Assembly: GCF_008831285.2 (NCBI RefSeq)
Contig: NC_045138.2
Coordinates: 21,235,934 to 21,299,933, forward strand
Source: Nymphaea colorata
Taxonomy: Eukaryota > Streptophyta > Magnoliopsida > Nymphaeales > Nymphaeaceae
Direction of reading: 5' to 3'
DNA length: 64,000 nucleotides
The notes beneath the pieces are model-generated. The model made no database searches. It saw nothing but the letters and a program-made list of their open reading frames with translations, and was not told the DNA's origin. How positions within the stretch are numbered: position 1 is the first letter of the stretch; every line of letters starts with the position of its first letter. This document shows positions 47,473 through 58,029 of this stretch, one piece after another. Made by a program: the position numbers and the translations under genes.

Positions 47473-49374
47473 ACACAGAGCTTGACCCCAAGCTCTTGCT
47501 ATACTTTCCCGGAGTTAAGACTGAAGCTCATCTTCTCCTTCCAATGGACCTTCTTCATCTCGATCTGGCCCGTAGTCTCTCGGTAAGAGTTCAAGAGAAG
47601 TCTTCCCGTGAAGGAACGCCTTGGCCCCCTTTGTTCTTCTTCCAACTTGGGACCGTAGTCGCGAAGAAGTTTTCCTAACAGTGCTCCCCGATGTCCTTGT
47701 TGATCGGGGTTAGCGTGGCCCTCTGCCCCTTGTTGCCCTCTTCTTCTGCTGGGCGTCAATACTATCTGTGCTCATGTCTCCACGGTGCACCTTCCATGCA
47801 TTAGCCGGTCTAGCCCCTGGGCCAATGCCCTTTGCCCTTGCCCGAGCACCCTCAATGGTGTGGGGTTCCTCTTACAAGTCCCTTGTACAGTTGGGGCGTG
47901 GGGCTCTCTGCTCATGCTCACCTTCGAAGCTTTAGTTACTTCTTCGGTTTGGGTAGCTCCACCCTCCTTCGGCTTTGCTATGGGTGATACGAGGTCAGGC
48001 GCCAATCGCCTCCTTACCTCACAGCTTGAGGGTAGACTCTTGCTCGTCGTGCCTGTGGATGAGTTGAGACATTGTTTGGCCTCCTGGGAAGGCTTGTGGT
48101 AAGCTGGTCGCATGCTGGAAGGATCTCTTCCAGGGGATCCGGTTCGGGTACCATCCAGGGTGTTGGGAACATCCTTGGTGAGCTGGGCCCTTCGGCCAGT
48201 GCCCTGCTTGGAAGCGGCTCGTCCTCTAAATTCGAGCTTTTCTCTTTGCCGATCTCTTCCGATGCTTGCCTCTGTAAGGCTTCCTTTCCTCTCCTTGCCG
48301 CAGCTCCCTCGGGTGATTGATTGTATCCACCCTCCTTAGGATATTGCCTAAGGGCTGCGGTCCTTTGGATTGATGTGGCCTCTAATGCCACTTCTTCATT
48401 TTCGCCCATGGGTTGATTCGAGCTTTGGCAGGCGCGGTTGACTTCTTGCATCCATTCGGTTGAAGTCCATGATTCCTCCGAGCTGGTTTGCTCATGCTCT
48501 ACCGGGTCTGTCCATCCTGTTGAGGGCATGTCTCACTTCCCTTTGGCTCGGGCTAGTGCTTCTTGGTTGACTGGCAAACATCCACCGATATGCTCTTGCA
48601 TCTCCCGTCCTTCTCACCTTGCCGGTCACTTCTTGTTGAGGGAAACTTAGGATTGCCTGGGCGCTCCCTGCGGCTCTAGACCGTGGGTGGTCTGCCAGGG
48701 TGTTGGTACATGCGTGCCGGTAGGCTCTAGCATTTTCGGTCTTCCTTGACTTGTACACCTCAGTGAAGTGCGGCTGTGAGCTTGCTTCAGGGATGTTCTT
48801 TGTAGGCAAGGCTGGAGGGTTGCTCACACGCTGGTTGGCATACGCTCGTCGATAAGCCTGAGCATCTCTGGTCCTCTTGGGCCTGTTTTCTTCGTGCGGT
48901 TGGCCTGGTCACAAGGTTGCTCTTGTTGGATTCACCAAAAGGAACCACTACCGGTTGGTTGGAGTATGCGCGCCGGCAGGCTCTGGCATCTCCAGTCTTC
49001 CTAGGCCTAATTGCCGGTTCCGGTTGGGACTGAATCCCTTGCTCCCGTGATCTGAGTGCTATCGAGAGTGAGATGCCATGTTCTTCAGGTTGTCGGTTAC
49101 TGCGGCGAGATGGCTCAGCCCCTGTTGATTGCGCCTGTTTGGCGGGGCTGGCACGCCTTTCCACTGCGTGGGCTTGCGGGCTTCTACTACTCGCAGGGTT
49201 CGGTTGGGAGGGTTCCACGGTCAGAGTATAATGATACTCCCAGTTCCTGACCTTAATTGTCTCTCCTGGAAGGATGTGCACGATCTCTTGCGGCTGCACC
49301 ACTCGTCCTGCTACTTCTAGCTTCCCCACTTGGACGATGTTGGTGATGCATAAAACTTGGCTTTGCGGGTTCAT
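47473..49374 (-). mobile_element. Internal region of the GC-rich element, minus orientation
   Basis: Upstream of the polypurine tract the minus strand stays open for long stretches in shifting frames (48787-49374, 48014-48529, 47772-48113, 47499-47759). The proteins are hydrophilic and low in hydrophobic residues. Landmarks are QVLCITNIVQVGKLEVAGRV (49350-49290), EIVHILPGETIKVRNWEYHY (49280-49220) and a repeat region with KTGDARACRRAYSNQP. No protease, reverse transcriptase or integrase motif was seen, so this is either a non-autonomous element or the extra or gag part of one. Frameshifts separate the frames (for example between the first and second repeat). Confidence 0.45.
47627..49358. repeat. 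Left arm of a large inverted repeat
   Basis: This 1732-bp arm is homologous to the reverse complement of 49706-50810. Matching landmarks are CCCTTTGTTCTTCTTCC at the outer edge, CATGTCTCCACGGTGCACC (47776), CTCAATGGTGTGGGGTTCC, and GATGTTGGTGATGCATAAAA at the inner edge. Relative to the right arm it has about 580 bp extra, bounded by the 11-bp direct repeat TGCTCATGCTC at 47909 and 48489. Confidence 0.9.
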
Positions 49375-49705
49375 CTATACTTGAAAATGAAATTCTTCTA
49401 ACCCTAAGTCTTGGATGCGCACCTCGCACTCGGAACTTGACCCACCTAGTTTGTATCTCCATTGAGAGCCTTGTACGACTTCCGATCCTTATCACAGGAT
49501 CCACTTGTATGCGAATTGGCCCTTTTTGAAAGCATAAATGACAACATCCCACTCTGGTTGGCTGGGACTTGAACTCCGATGGTCTCGAGGGCTGCTTGCC
49601 CTGTTGGTACCGATACTCCTGTATTGGTTCTTGTAACCACGTGATCTTGAAGTGTCTTTCGACATGTTGTAGTGATTAAACTCGTGTCACTCAGCCGCTC
49701 TAGCG
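49359..49705. other. Spacer between the inverted repeat arms (347 bp)
   Basis: The spacer is not repeated in the window. On the minus strand 49446-49727 is open, with GVSVPTGQAALETIGVQVP, then SGMLSFMLSKRANSHTSGS; it probably belongs to one of the two element copies. No splice or regulatory signal was recognised. Confidence 0.6.
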
Positions 49706-50810
49706 AAGTTTTATGCATCACCAACATCGCCCAAGTGGGGAAGCTAGGAGTAGCAGGACGAGTGGTTTAGCCGCAAGAGATCTTGCACATTCTTCCAAGA
49801 GAGGCAATTAAGGTCGGGAACTGGGAGTGTCATTATACTCTGACCGTGAACCCTCCCAACCGAGCAATGCAGGTAGTAGAAGCCTGCAAGCCCACGCAGT
49901 AGAAAGGCGTGCCAGCCCCGCCAAACAGGCGCAATCACCAGGGGCTGAGCCATCTCGTCGTAGTAGCTGGCGACTTGAAGAACGTGGCGTCTGACTCCCG
50001 ATAGCACCCAGATCACTGGAGCATGAGATTCAATCCCAACCGGAACCAGCGATTAGGCCTAGGAAGACTGGAGATGCCAGAGCCTATTGGCGCGCATACT
50101 CCAACCAACCGGTAGTGGTTCCTTCTGGTGAATCCAACAAGAGCAGCCTTGTGACTAAGGCTAAGGCGCAACCGCGCGAAGAAAGCAGGCCCAGGAGGCC
50201 TGGAGACGCTTAGGCCTATTGACGAGCGTATGCCAACCAGCCTGTGAGCAATCCTTCAGCTTTGCCTACAAGGAACAGCCCTGAAGCAAGATCACAACCA
50301 CACTCCACTGAGGTGTATAAGCCAAGGAAAACTGAGAATGCTAGAGCCTACTGGCACGCATATAGCAGCACCCTGACAGACCACCCACGGTCCAGAACCG
50401 CAGGGAGCGCCTAGGCAATCCCAAGTTTCCCTCAGCAGGAAATGACCGACAAGGTGAGAAGGACGAGAGATGCAAGGGCATATCGTAGTGCCCGAGCCAA
50501 AGGGAAGTGAGACCTGCCCTCAACTGGATGGACAGACCGGCAGAGCATGAGCAGAGAGCCCCACGCTCCAACTATACAAGGCCTTGTAAGAGGAACCCCA
50601 CACCATTGAGGGTGCTCGGGCAAAGGGCATGGCTAATGCATGGAAGGTGCACCGTGGAGACATGAGCACAGATAGTGTTGACGCCCAGCAGAAGAAGAGG
50701 GCAACAAGGGGAGGGCCATGCTAACCCTGATCAACAGGAAGGACATGAGGGAGCACTGTTAGGAAAACTTCTTCGCGACTACAGTCCCAAGTCGGAAGAA
50801 GAACAAAGGG
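49706..50810. repeat. Right arm of the large inverted repeat
   Basis: This 1105-bp arm is the inverted copy of 47627-49358, shorter because of an internal deletion at TGCTCATGCTC and a few small gaps. Homology starts with AAGTTTTATGCATCACC and ends with GAAGAACAAAGGG, after which the sequence becomes AT-rich and unrelated. The copies differ at scattered sites, so they are not a recent perfect duplication. Confidence 0.9.
49990..50520 (+). pseudogene. Broken ORF with four 44-residue repeats
   Basis: A motif of the form R(K/R)x(G/E/R)(D/N)AxAYxxAY recurs at 50061, 50193, 50325 and 50457, each exactly 132 bp after the last and in one reading frame: RKTGDARAYWRAYSNQP, RRPGDA*AY*RAYANQP, RKTENARAYWHAYSS and RRTRDARAYRSAR. 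Stops interrupt the second unit and some linkers. The left arm carries the same repeats on the minus strand, with its own frameshifts. I do not recognise the protein. The exact spacing shows it arose by internal duplication in a coding sequence. Confidence 0.6.
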
Positions 50811-51364
50811 AGTTGCTATCAACTAGGCCAGCTAGGAGATCTTATAATTCATTTTTGATATGTTTATTATGTTTTTTACATTCTTGAAAAATTGTAGCCG
50901 CGACAAAGTTAGGTTATTCACCTTTGTGATTATGGTTTGTTACATTCTTGAAAATTTGTAGCCGTGACAAAGCACAATGATGCGAGCTTGATAACAACAA
51001 CCATTGTTCTTGTTCGAGATTGTTTGAATGATGCCCATGCTGTTGATCTTGTGTTGTTATGATGTTATCTACCGTGACGGAAATGGGATTGGTCGATGTT
51101 GCACATAATTCATTATTTTGAAATTTAGTTTTGTGAATGAAAACAAAGACTAGCTAATCGATGGAAGTCTTTGATCTTAGTTGTCTGAATTGCTAATGAA
51201 AATAGTGGTAATTGCAAATTCGTATTCAATAACTATATCATATGCACAGAAAATATTGATTTGCTATATTAAGGGCCATTTATTGATTAGTTCTTTTGTT
51301 ATATATTGTTAGAATAATAACTGCAGTAATTTTTGGTTTTTAATTTGACATTGATTATGCCATT

Positions 51365-51613
51365 GCTAGTACCTTAATCGAGTTTGTCGAACCGTAATCA
51401 AGTTGATATATTCAAACGAGCTTGTCGAGTCTTAATCAAGTCGAGCTCGAGCGCAACATGTAATGATGAATATTAATTCTATTCAAACGAGTTTGTCGAG
51501 CCTTAATCAAGTCGAGTTGTTGCCGATAAGCTATTCTCGAGCTCAGGTTTCATTAGTCGAGCCGACCTCGGGTTGACTGAACTCGGGCTTGACTCGGCTC
51601 GTGTTCACCCCTA
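51365..51613. mobile_element. Right part of a GAGCTCGAG-type hAT element
   Basis: It ends CGGCTCGTGTTCACCCCTA (51613), the inverted form of a TAGGGGTGAACACGAG hAT end. The interior repeats CGAG(T/C)TTGTCGAGxCTTAATCAAG three times. The matching left end was not found, so it is probably 5'-truncated. The neighbouring 50811-51364 and 51614-52884 hold no recognised gene; 52290-52360 (TTTACGTGGTTCAGTGAT) resembles the R-U5 part of a copia LTR. Confidence 0.55.
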
Positions 51614-52954
51614 GATGGAATGGAGGAGCACCGCTGATTGCCGTGAGACAATTTTGACTACCGCTTGAGGTTGTTTTTACCGATGACTATGGCCCTCAGA
51701 CAAACCTCTATGTGTATTGCTGAGGTATTATTATAGCAACGTCCGTTGCTTCAAACCAACTGGCATCGTGCCAACCGATAGAAGTCCCTAGCTGTGAGGT
51801 CGAGATTTCTATGATACGTTCGGGGCTTTGGGCTTGCTGTTTATACTCTCTGGTCGCGGATGTAACCTACCCTACCATACATCTATTAAAGTTTCGAAGC
51901 AAGTTACCAAGGTATGACCTTCTAGGTTTTACGCTTAGGGCGATTTCCCCCATGCTAAATTAAAAAAGAAAAAATAGGCTATGGACATGGCCAACTGATT
52001 AGTCATATAAATTGGATCCATAGCTCTGTTATATGCATTTTATCATGTATGAAGAAGAAAAACAGTAATACATGCAAAAGAAATGATATTTTTTTCTCTT
52101 GAACGACCATGTTGGTGACTGCGTTAGTCTGCTGGTATTGCTGATATGGCCGGTTTCGCCGCAAGGTAAAAAAAAGTTGCAGTAACGGAATGGATTTGCT
52201 AATGTGTACCTCTTATGTCATGCTAAATTTTCTAGCATGCTATTGTGTAAGGATAAGAAAGACAATTAACACATACAAGGAAATGAAGACTTAGTTTTAC
52301 GTGGTTCAGTGATAGCTTCAATTGCGGCGGGAAACTCCTAATATATGTCTTTTATTATTTCATGGTGAGACAGAACGATAAATACACGAAGGAAGCAAGT
52401 TGCAATGGTAAGGCTCTATAGGTAGGTAGATGGGGGCAAGAAATACGAGATGTGGATGTCATTTGTAGTTCTTTCATGCATTAACCATAATTTGGACAGA
52501 GAGCTATCTTCTTTAAATCCATAAGGGTCAATAGAACGTCAACTATTAACTGATTGTTTTTTGTCAATTGGGATGGAATTCACACTATATGGATAGTCTC
52601 GTGAAGATACAGACCAATGTACTGATTGGGGCTGCTTGTTCAAGGCAATGGAATGTTGGTCTTTAGCCCTCCAAGTTGAAGGACGGGGTAAGGAGAGTCA
52701 GATATCAGCAAGGCTTATCATATCAGTAATCCATGATATCAGCAAGGCTTATCATATCACTGCCCCACTGACCCGACCAACTGCACTCTACCCCTTAAGG
52801 TTCAAAATAGCTTCTTGAACTCCAAATTTCTATTTTCCAAGCAAATAATTTGTAACAACTTCAACATATCAACTTTTGTTGTGTTATATCTCTTAGCGTA
52901 TCATATTTGACGAAATCCGAATCTGGATCTGATCTTGAAAATACACCACAAAGG

Positions 52955-54085
52955 TAGGGCTGCACATGAGCCGGGTCGAGCTCGACTCGGCTCAAAGATC
53001 AATTTCGACTCGAGTTCGAGTTGAGCTGCCCAACACAAGCTTGAGCTCGACTTGATTATACAAAGTCGAGCTCGAGCTCCACTCACTTAACTTGTTTACT
53101 GCATCTACGCCACAAAACTCTTCTTGCTCCTTCCTTTTAACTCGTTTCTTGCATCTCCATGTTTTTCACCCATCTACTTCTTTGCATGTGAACAGGCAAA
53201 CCTATTTCTTGTTGTAATCAAGCACATAATCATGTCCTTTCTTTTGTCAAATACATCATCAATGCAACATAGTTCAACAAAAAACTTGAACATAGTTCAA
53301 CAAAAAACTTGAAAAAACTCAGAGAAGAAAAAGGGGCTATGCCACAAAGCCACAAAGCAACAGAGAAAAAGAGACGGAGAGCGAGAAGACCTGTAAACCT
53401 TGTGGACGGGGAAAGGAGGAGGTAGCAAATAGTCCCTCAAGAGCAGTGAATTCGAGCGTTGATGGCGTTTGAGGCAGCTACAGCGAGAGAAGGGGAAAGG
53501 CGATGGATGCGTCTGATTTCTGGCAGGTTTTATTTGGGCAAAATCAATTGGGAGGAGGAGGAAGAAGAACACCAAAGAGAAGAAAAAAGGAAGGCCGAAG
53601 AGGTACCTAGTGTGAAGGCGAGAGAAGTTGCAGCAAGAGCGAGAGGGACGACAGATGCGTCTGAGGCAGCAGCAGCGGCTGGCGAGAGAAGGCAGCAGCA
53701 GCGGAAGAGAGAGAGAGCAGTTGGAAGACAACAAGTGCCCTCAGGTCGTGGTCGACGGAAGAGGGAAGACAACAAGAGAGAAAGAGCAGACGAGAAGAAG
53801 GAAGAGTGAACAGAAAGAAGGAAGAGTGAAGACCGAATGGGAAGAGAAAAAAGTTTTTACCTTAAACCGGTGAATCGGTTTATTCAGTTTAATTGATTTA
53901 ATATAACGAGTCGAGTTGAGTTTAAATGAGTCGAGTTCTTGCAACTCGAACTCGACTCGTTTATTGATACGAGTTTAACTTTCAGCTCGAACTCGACTCA
54001 TTTATAAATGAGTCAAGCTCGAGTCGAGCTTTTTCAAGCGAGTTCGAGTCGAGCCCGAGTTGGCTCGACTCATTGTGCAGCCCTA
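52955..54085. mobile_element. Non-autonomous hAT element inside a copia LTR
   Basis: This 1131-bp element has the inverted ends TAGGGCTGCACA and TGTGCAGCCCTA and a perfect 8-bp target duplication CACAAAGG (52947-52954 and 54086-54093). The duplication splits a copia LTR, whose other copy reads straight through at 56668. The subterminal parts are dense in GAGCTCGAG and GAGTCGAG. The middle (53300-53860) is almost purely purine on the plus strand and gives long but low-complexity frames on both strands, which I do not regard as genes. Confidence 0.9.
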
Positions 54086-54241
54086 CACAAAGGCAGTGCG
54101 AACAACATAGAGTTGAAGAAAACAGAAAGAGAGTTGAGGAAAAAGGAAATCAACACCAACCTATAATATCCCATGATACAAGAAATAAAAAACTATCAGG
54201 CCAGCTAAAGAAATCAAATCTCAACACATGGATAAACTAAA

Positions 54242-54271
54242 TTGCTAATGTGTACTTCTTATGTCATGCTA
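54242..54271. repeat. 30-bp segment also present at 52196-52225
   Basis: TTGCTAATGTGTAC(T/C)TCTTATGTCATGCTA occurs at both places with one mismatch. Here it sits exactly at the breakpoint between the 5' LTR fragment and the integrase remnant; the first copy lies 0.7 kb upstream of the element. Confidence 0.85.
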
Positions 54272-56604
54272 CGGTGGTGGTGGGTATGCAGCTCTTAACA
54301 AATTCTTCCAAGATCATTGTATTGAAAGAAGAATTTCATGTCCTCATATACATAAGCAGAATGGCATAACTGAAAGGAACATCACACTCTTGTTGAAATG
54401 GGTCTCTCTTTCTCCTTAAACATGAAGGTGTTCTAGCAGATTTTTGGACATGTGCATTTAGGACAATAGCATATTTATTGAGCCATGTTCCTATTATAAG
54501 ACTCCAAGATTTGAAATTTTACGCAAAAGACCCCCAAATTATACCTTTCTCTATGTGTTTGTATGTGTCGCTTACTCTTACCGTGATCACAAACTTCAGC
54601 CCAAGTCATCCAAACACATCTTTCTTGGGTATTTTGGTGTCCACAAAGGATACCTATGTTACAACTTAGAAAACTTCCAAAATGATTATTAGCCGACACG
54701 TGTTCAATGAGTCAAATTTCCAATTCCTAAAAACATCAAAACAACTTGATGTTATCTATCCTACCAACACTAATACCTATTAATTTACCTACCTTCATTA
54801 ACCAACTCTACCCATTGCAAGCCACCATCAAATCAAACTAGTCCTACACTTGAACCAAATGTCACTCAATATGCACCACTTATGGCCACTGAGTCATCCT
54901 TACCACCATCTCTAGAAATTCAAATGCCAACTCTTCGAACCCATGGTAGTATGCTCACAGGATAGAACAAGAAGACCCAAATTCACAGGATGGAATGAGA
55001 AGATCCAAACTCCTTTTTTCAATAGCCTACCGACTTTCCATTGCTCGTGTCACTCAATATTGCTCTGACCAAGAACCAAGAACTTATGTCCAAGCATTCA
55101 AGTCAGCCCATTGGCAAGAGGCAATGGCCAAGGAAATGCAAGCCCTTCATCAAAATGGAACGTAGACTCTCATCCCACCAAACCAGACATTTGCCATTAT
55201 AGGTTGTAAATGGATCTTCAAGGTTAAGTGTAAATCTGATGGAACTTTGGAGCATTACAAAGCTTGAATTGGTTGCCAAAGGTTATGATCAAATTGAAAG
55301 CTTCAACTACTTTTAGACATCCATCCCAGTAGTAAAGCCAACTACCGTGCACACTTTTTACCTCTTGCTACTTCTCTACGATGGCCTATAAAACAACTTG
55401 ATGTTAATAATGTCTTTCTTGATAGGAATCTAACTGAATGGCTCAACCTCTAGGATTTTAAGATCGAAGTCACCCAAGTTATGTGTGCAAACTTCATAAA
55501 GCACTCTATGGACTTAAGTAGGCTCCATGAGCTTGGTACCACGGTCTAAATTAGGCTCTTTTCCAAAAGGGCTTTAAAATGTCTTAGGCCGACACTTCGT
55601 TGTTCACCTTGATTACTAATCAGGTTCGACTCTTTATCATGGTTTATGTTGATGAATCACGGGTAACTCTATAGCACAAGTGACTGCATTGATTCATCAT
55701 CTCAGTACAACTTTATCTCTCAGAGATCTTGGACGGTTACATTATTTCTTGGGTATTCAAGCTATTCCAACGTCAAAAGGATTGCTCTTGTTATAACAAA
55801 AATATATCGTTGACATTTTGACTCAGACACACATGATCGGCGCCAAGCCTATCTCTACGCCTCTACCAATAAATTTCTCACTGACAAAGCTTGGAACTCC
55901 CTTTTCTGATGCAAAACTGCATCGCCAAACAGTTGGGGCGCTTCAATACCTCACCATTAATAGGCTCGATCTATCCTACGCAGTCAAGAAGGTTTGCCAA
56001 TTCATGCACACTCCTATGATTGGCAAATGCAATAAAATGGATATAGGGCTATGTTAAGGCCACTATTCATCATGGACTTCTCCTCAAGCATGACTCATCT
56101 TCTCACTTACATGCCTACTCTGATATAGATTGGGTTAGGTGCCCGAACGACGGCAAGTCTACTGAGGCCTATGCTATCTTCCTTGGACAGAATTTGATCT
56201 ATTGAAGTTCAAAGAAACAGTTCACTGTGGCCTGATCCTCCATTGAAGCTGAGTACCAGGCAATCGCCAACACTGTGTATAGGTCCTTTTTCTTAAACAT
56301 TTATTACAAGATATGGACATCTATCATTTTGAACTATCAATCCTTTTGTGCGACAACATCAGTGCCACCTATATGATAGTGAATCAGCTGCTTCACTGGA
56401 AAAGTAAACATATTGAATTTGGTGTACACTTTGCTCGAGATCTTGTCGCTCAAAGGCAATTGTTTGTAAGGCATATTCCCTCATCTCATCAATTGGTGGT
56501 CCCTCTCACCAAAGCTCTACCCATGGAAGCATTTTTTAGAGGGCGCTTTAAACCTCAATGTTTGCTCAGGACCATTGAGTTTGAGGACCATTGAGTTTGA
56601 GGGG

Positions 56605-57025
56605 GTTCTTAGCATATCAGATCTGATGAGATCTAGATTTAGATATGATCTTGAAAATGGACGACAAAGGCAAGGCAAGCAACATAGAGTTGAAGAAAAA
56701 GGAAAGGGAGTTGAGGAAAAAGGAAATCAGCGTCAACTGATAATATCCCATGATTCTAGCAACAAGAAAGAAGAAAGTATCGGGCCAGCTAAGGAAATCA
56801 AATCTCAATGCATGGATAAGCCAAATTGTAAACAAAAGGAGAGATCTCTCCTAAAATTGTGATGTAACGATTCCCTTGTAAACAATGGAACCTCACCTGT
56901 AGTGGGTGCAGTGGTGAGGATCATCGTGGACGTAGGAGAACAATTCTCCGAACCACTTTAAATCTTGTTTTCTTGTATGGATTGTGTCCTCTACTACGGT
57001 TTGTTTTTTATTATCTAGTCTGACA
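56605..57025 (+). repeat. 3' LTR of the copia element
   Basis: It follows the polypurine tract GTTTGAGGGGG and begins TTCTTAGCATATCAGATC, aligned with CTCTTAGCGTATCATATT at 52890. It ends CTGACA. Inside, GAGGATCATCGTGGACGTAG and CGAACCAC are typical of the R-U5 part of plant copia LTRs. Just before it a 17-bp unit (GACCATTGAGTTTGAG) is duplicated. Confidence 0.8.
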
Positions 57026-57039
57026 TATTTGATCTTTAG

Positions 57040-57396
57040 TCAATAAGTATAGGAGTACTGATAAAAGTAGAGAGTTGTGAAGGCAGATCCTACATCAAAT
57101 ACATTTCCGGCATTGTGCCTTAGAGAGCAGATTGTGTGATGGAGATAGAGTAGTGGGAGGTTTTGGAGGCCGTGAAGTTCAGTTCTGAGCTTTCCCTTGA
57201 TGTCACCCTCAGTTGAGACTTGAGACCCTTGCCAATTCCGATGCACCTCCGGAAAGGGCCCTCTAACCCTTTTAGTGATCCAGAAAATAGATGAGACTGA
57301 TACAATAAGGAGAAAAGCGCAGAACAAAATGGAGCACCAGAGGAATTTTTTCCGGCTGTTAAGCAAACATGGTACACTGCTAGTGCTTACACGCAA
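57040..57396 (-). other. Open frame with a membrane segment, unrecognised
   Basis: This 118-codon open frame lacks an ATG at its start. It encodes NSRKKFLWCSILFCAFLLIV, a signal-anchor-like hydrophobic segment preceded by basic residues, followed by a hydrophilic part (GPFPEVHRNWQGSQVSTEGD). Upstream on the minus strand is ATATTTATAGG, a possible TATA box. It could be an exon of a type II membrane protein or a chance frame. It lies just outside the copia element. Confidence 0.2.
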
Positions 57397-57659
57397 GCTT
57401 CAGCTAGGTCTTATTCTTGGAAGATTTCCCCATCATGAAAAAGAAATAAAAAAGCTCCACCGAACTTGTTACCTATAAATATGACCTAATGTCCAATGTA
57501 AAATAGAAGAAACCAAGAAACGTTTCGTTTGAAATTGTTTTGCTTTCACGATGTATCCTGTTTTATGCTTAAGATATATTGAAATAAATTTGTTATTGTT
57601 TCACAAATTAATATAGATATTATATACTAGTAATGGGTCCACACGAGACCATTATGTGA

Positions 57660-57955
57660 GGGGGATAAAAACCAGTCCTCTTAAAACTATGTTAAAAAAT
57701 GTTTTAGACAAAGTGTGGACCTTCTAATGTGTTTATGAACACCAATTTTACATAAATAATGTTTTATTTCAAGCTATTTCTGTAAAAAAAAAAGTTGACC
57801 TTTTTTACTATCGAAATCTTGATGTTCTAAGCACCCTTCCTTTTTTAATTATTAAAAACATTATTGAATTCAAAAAATAACTCCTTCCCAACAAATCACT
57901 CACAAGATTTTATCTGTAAATTTAAATTGCAAAAAGGAGCTTTAATAATTAATTT
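57660..57955. repeat. Dispersed AT-rich repeat, copy C
   Basis: GGATAAAAACCAGTCCTC, TGTGGACCTTCTAATGTGTT, ACTATCGAAATCTTGATG, CCAACAAATCACTCACAAGA and TTAAATTGCAAAAA match copies A (13217) and B (26035) in the same order. It is followed at 58004-58029 by a TA run. Confidence 0.65.
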
Positions 57956-58029
57956 GATTGAGTTTGGTTTTTTTCTTACCTAAGTTGTTTAGTATTTACC
58001 AACTTATATATATATATATATATATATTA

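Larger units (their letters stand above)
52890..57025 (+). mobile_element. Ty1/copia element, internally deleted and nested
   Basis: The 5' LTR fragment (52890-54241 with a hAT inserted) matches the 3' LTR (56605-57025). Between them, integrase remnants (54272-54660: HKQNGITERN-like, then TIAYLLSHVP), reverse transcriptase (55080-56050: AHWQEAMAKEMQALHQNGT, CKWIFKVKCKSDGTLEHYKA, LRDLGRLHYFLGIQAIPTSK, RQTVGALQYLTINRLDLSYA) and RNase H (56090-56590: LLCDNISATYMIVN, KSKHIEFGVHFARDLV) follow in copia order. Stops and frameshifts are many. The candidate target duplication is tatat (52885) and tattt (57026). Without the hAT the element is about 3.0 kb, so the second half of the 5' LTR, the primer site, gag, protease and the start of integrase are missing. 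Confidence 0.85.

Noticed and set aside
51640-51960. Possible organelle-derived insertion, judged by its more even base composition
   Set aside because: I could not match it to any organelle gene by reading, so it is left unassigned.
53297-53873. ORFs of 81-145 codons on both strands in the hAT core
   Set aside because: They result from a low-complexity purine or pyrimidine tract, open on both strands, with no domain.
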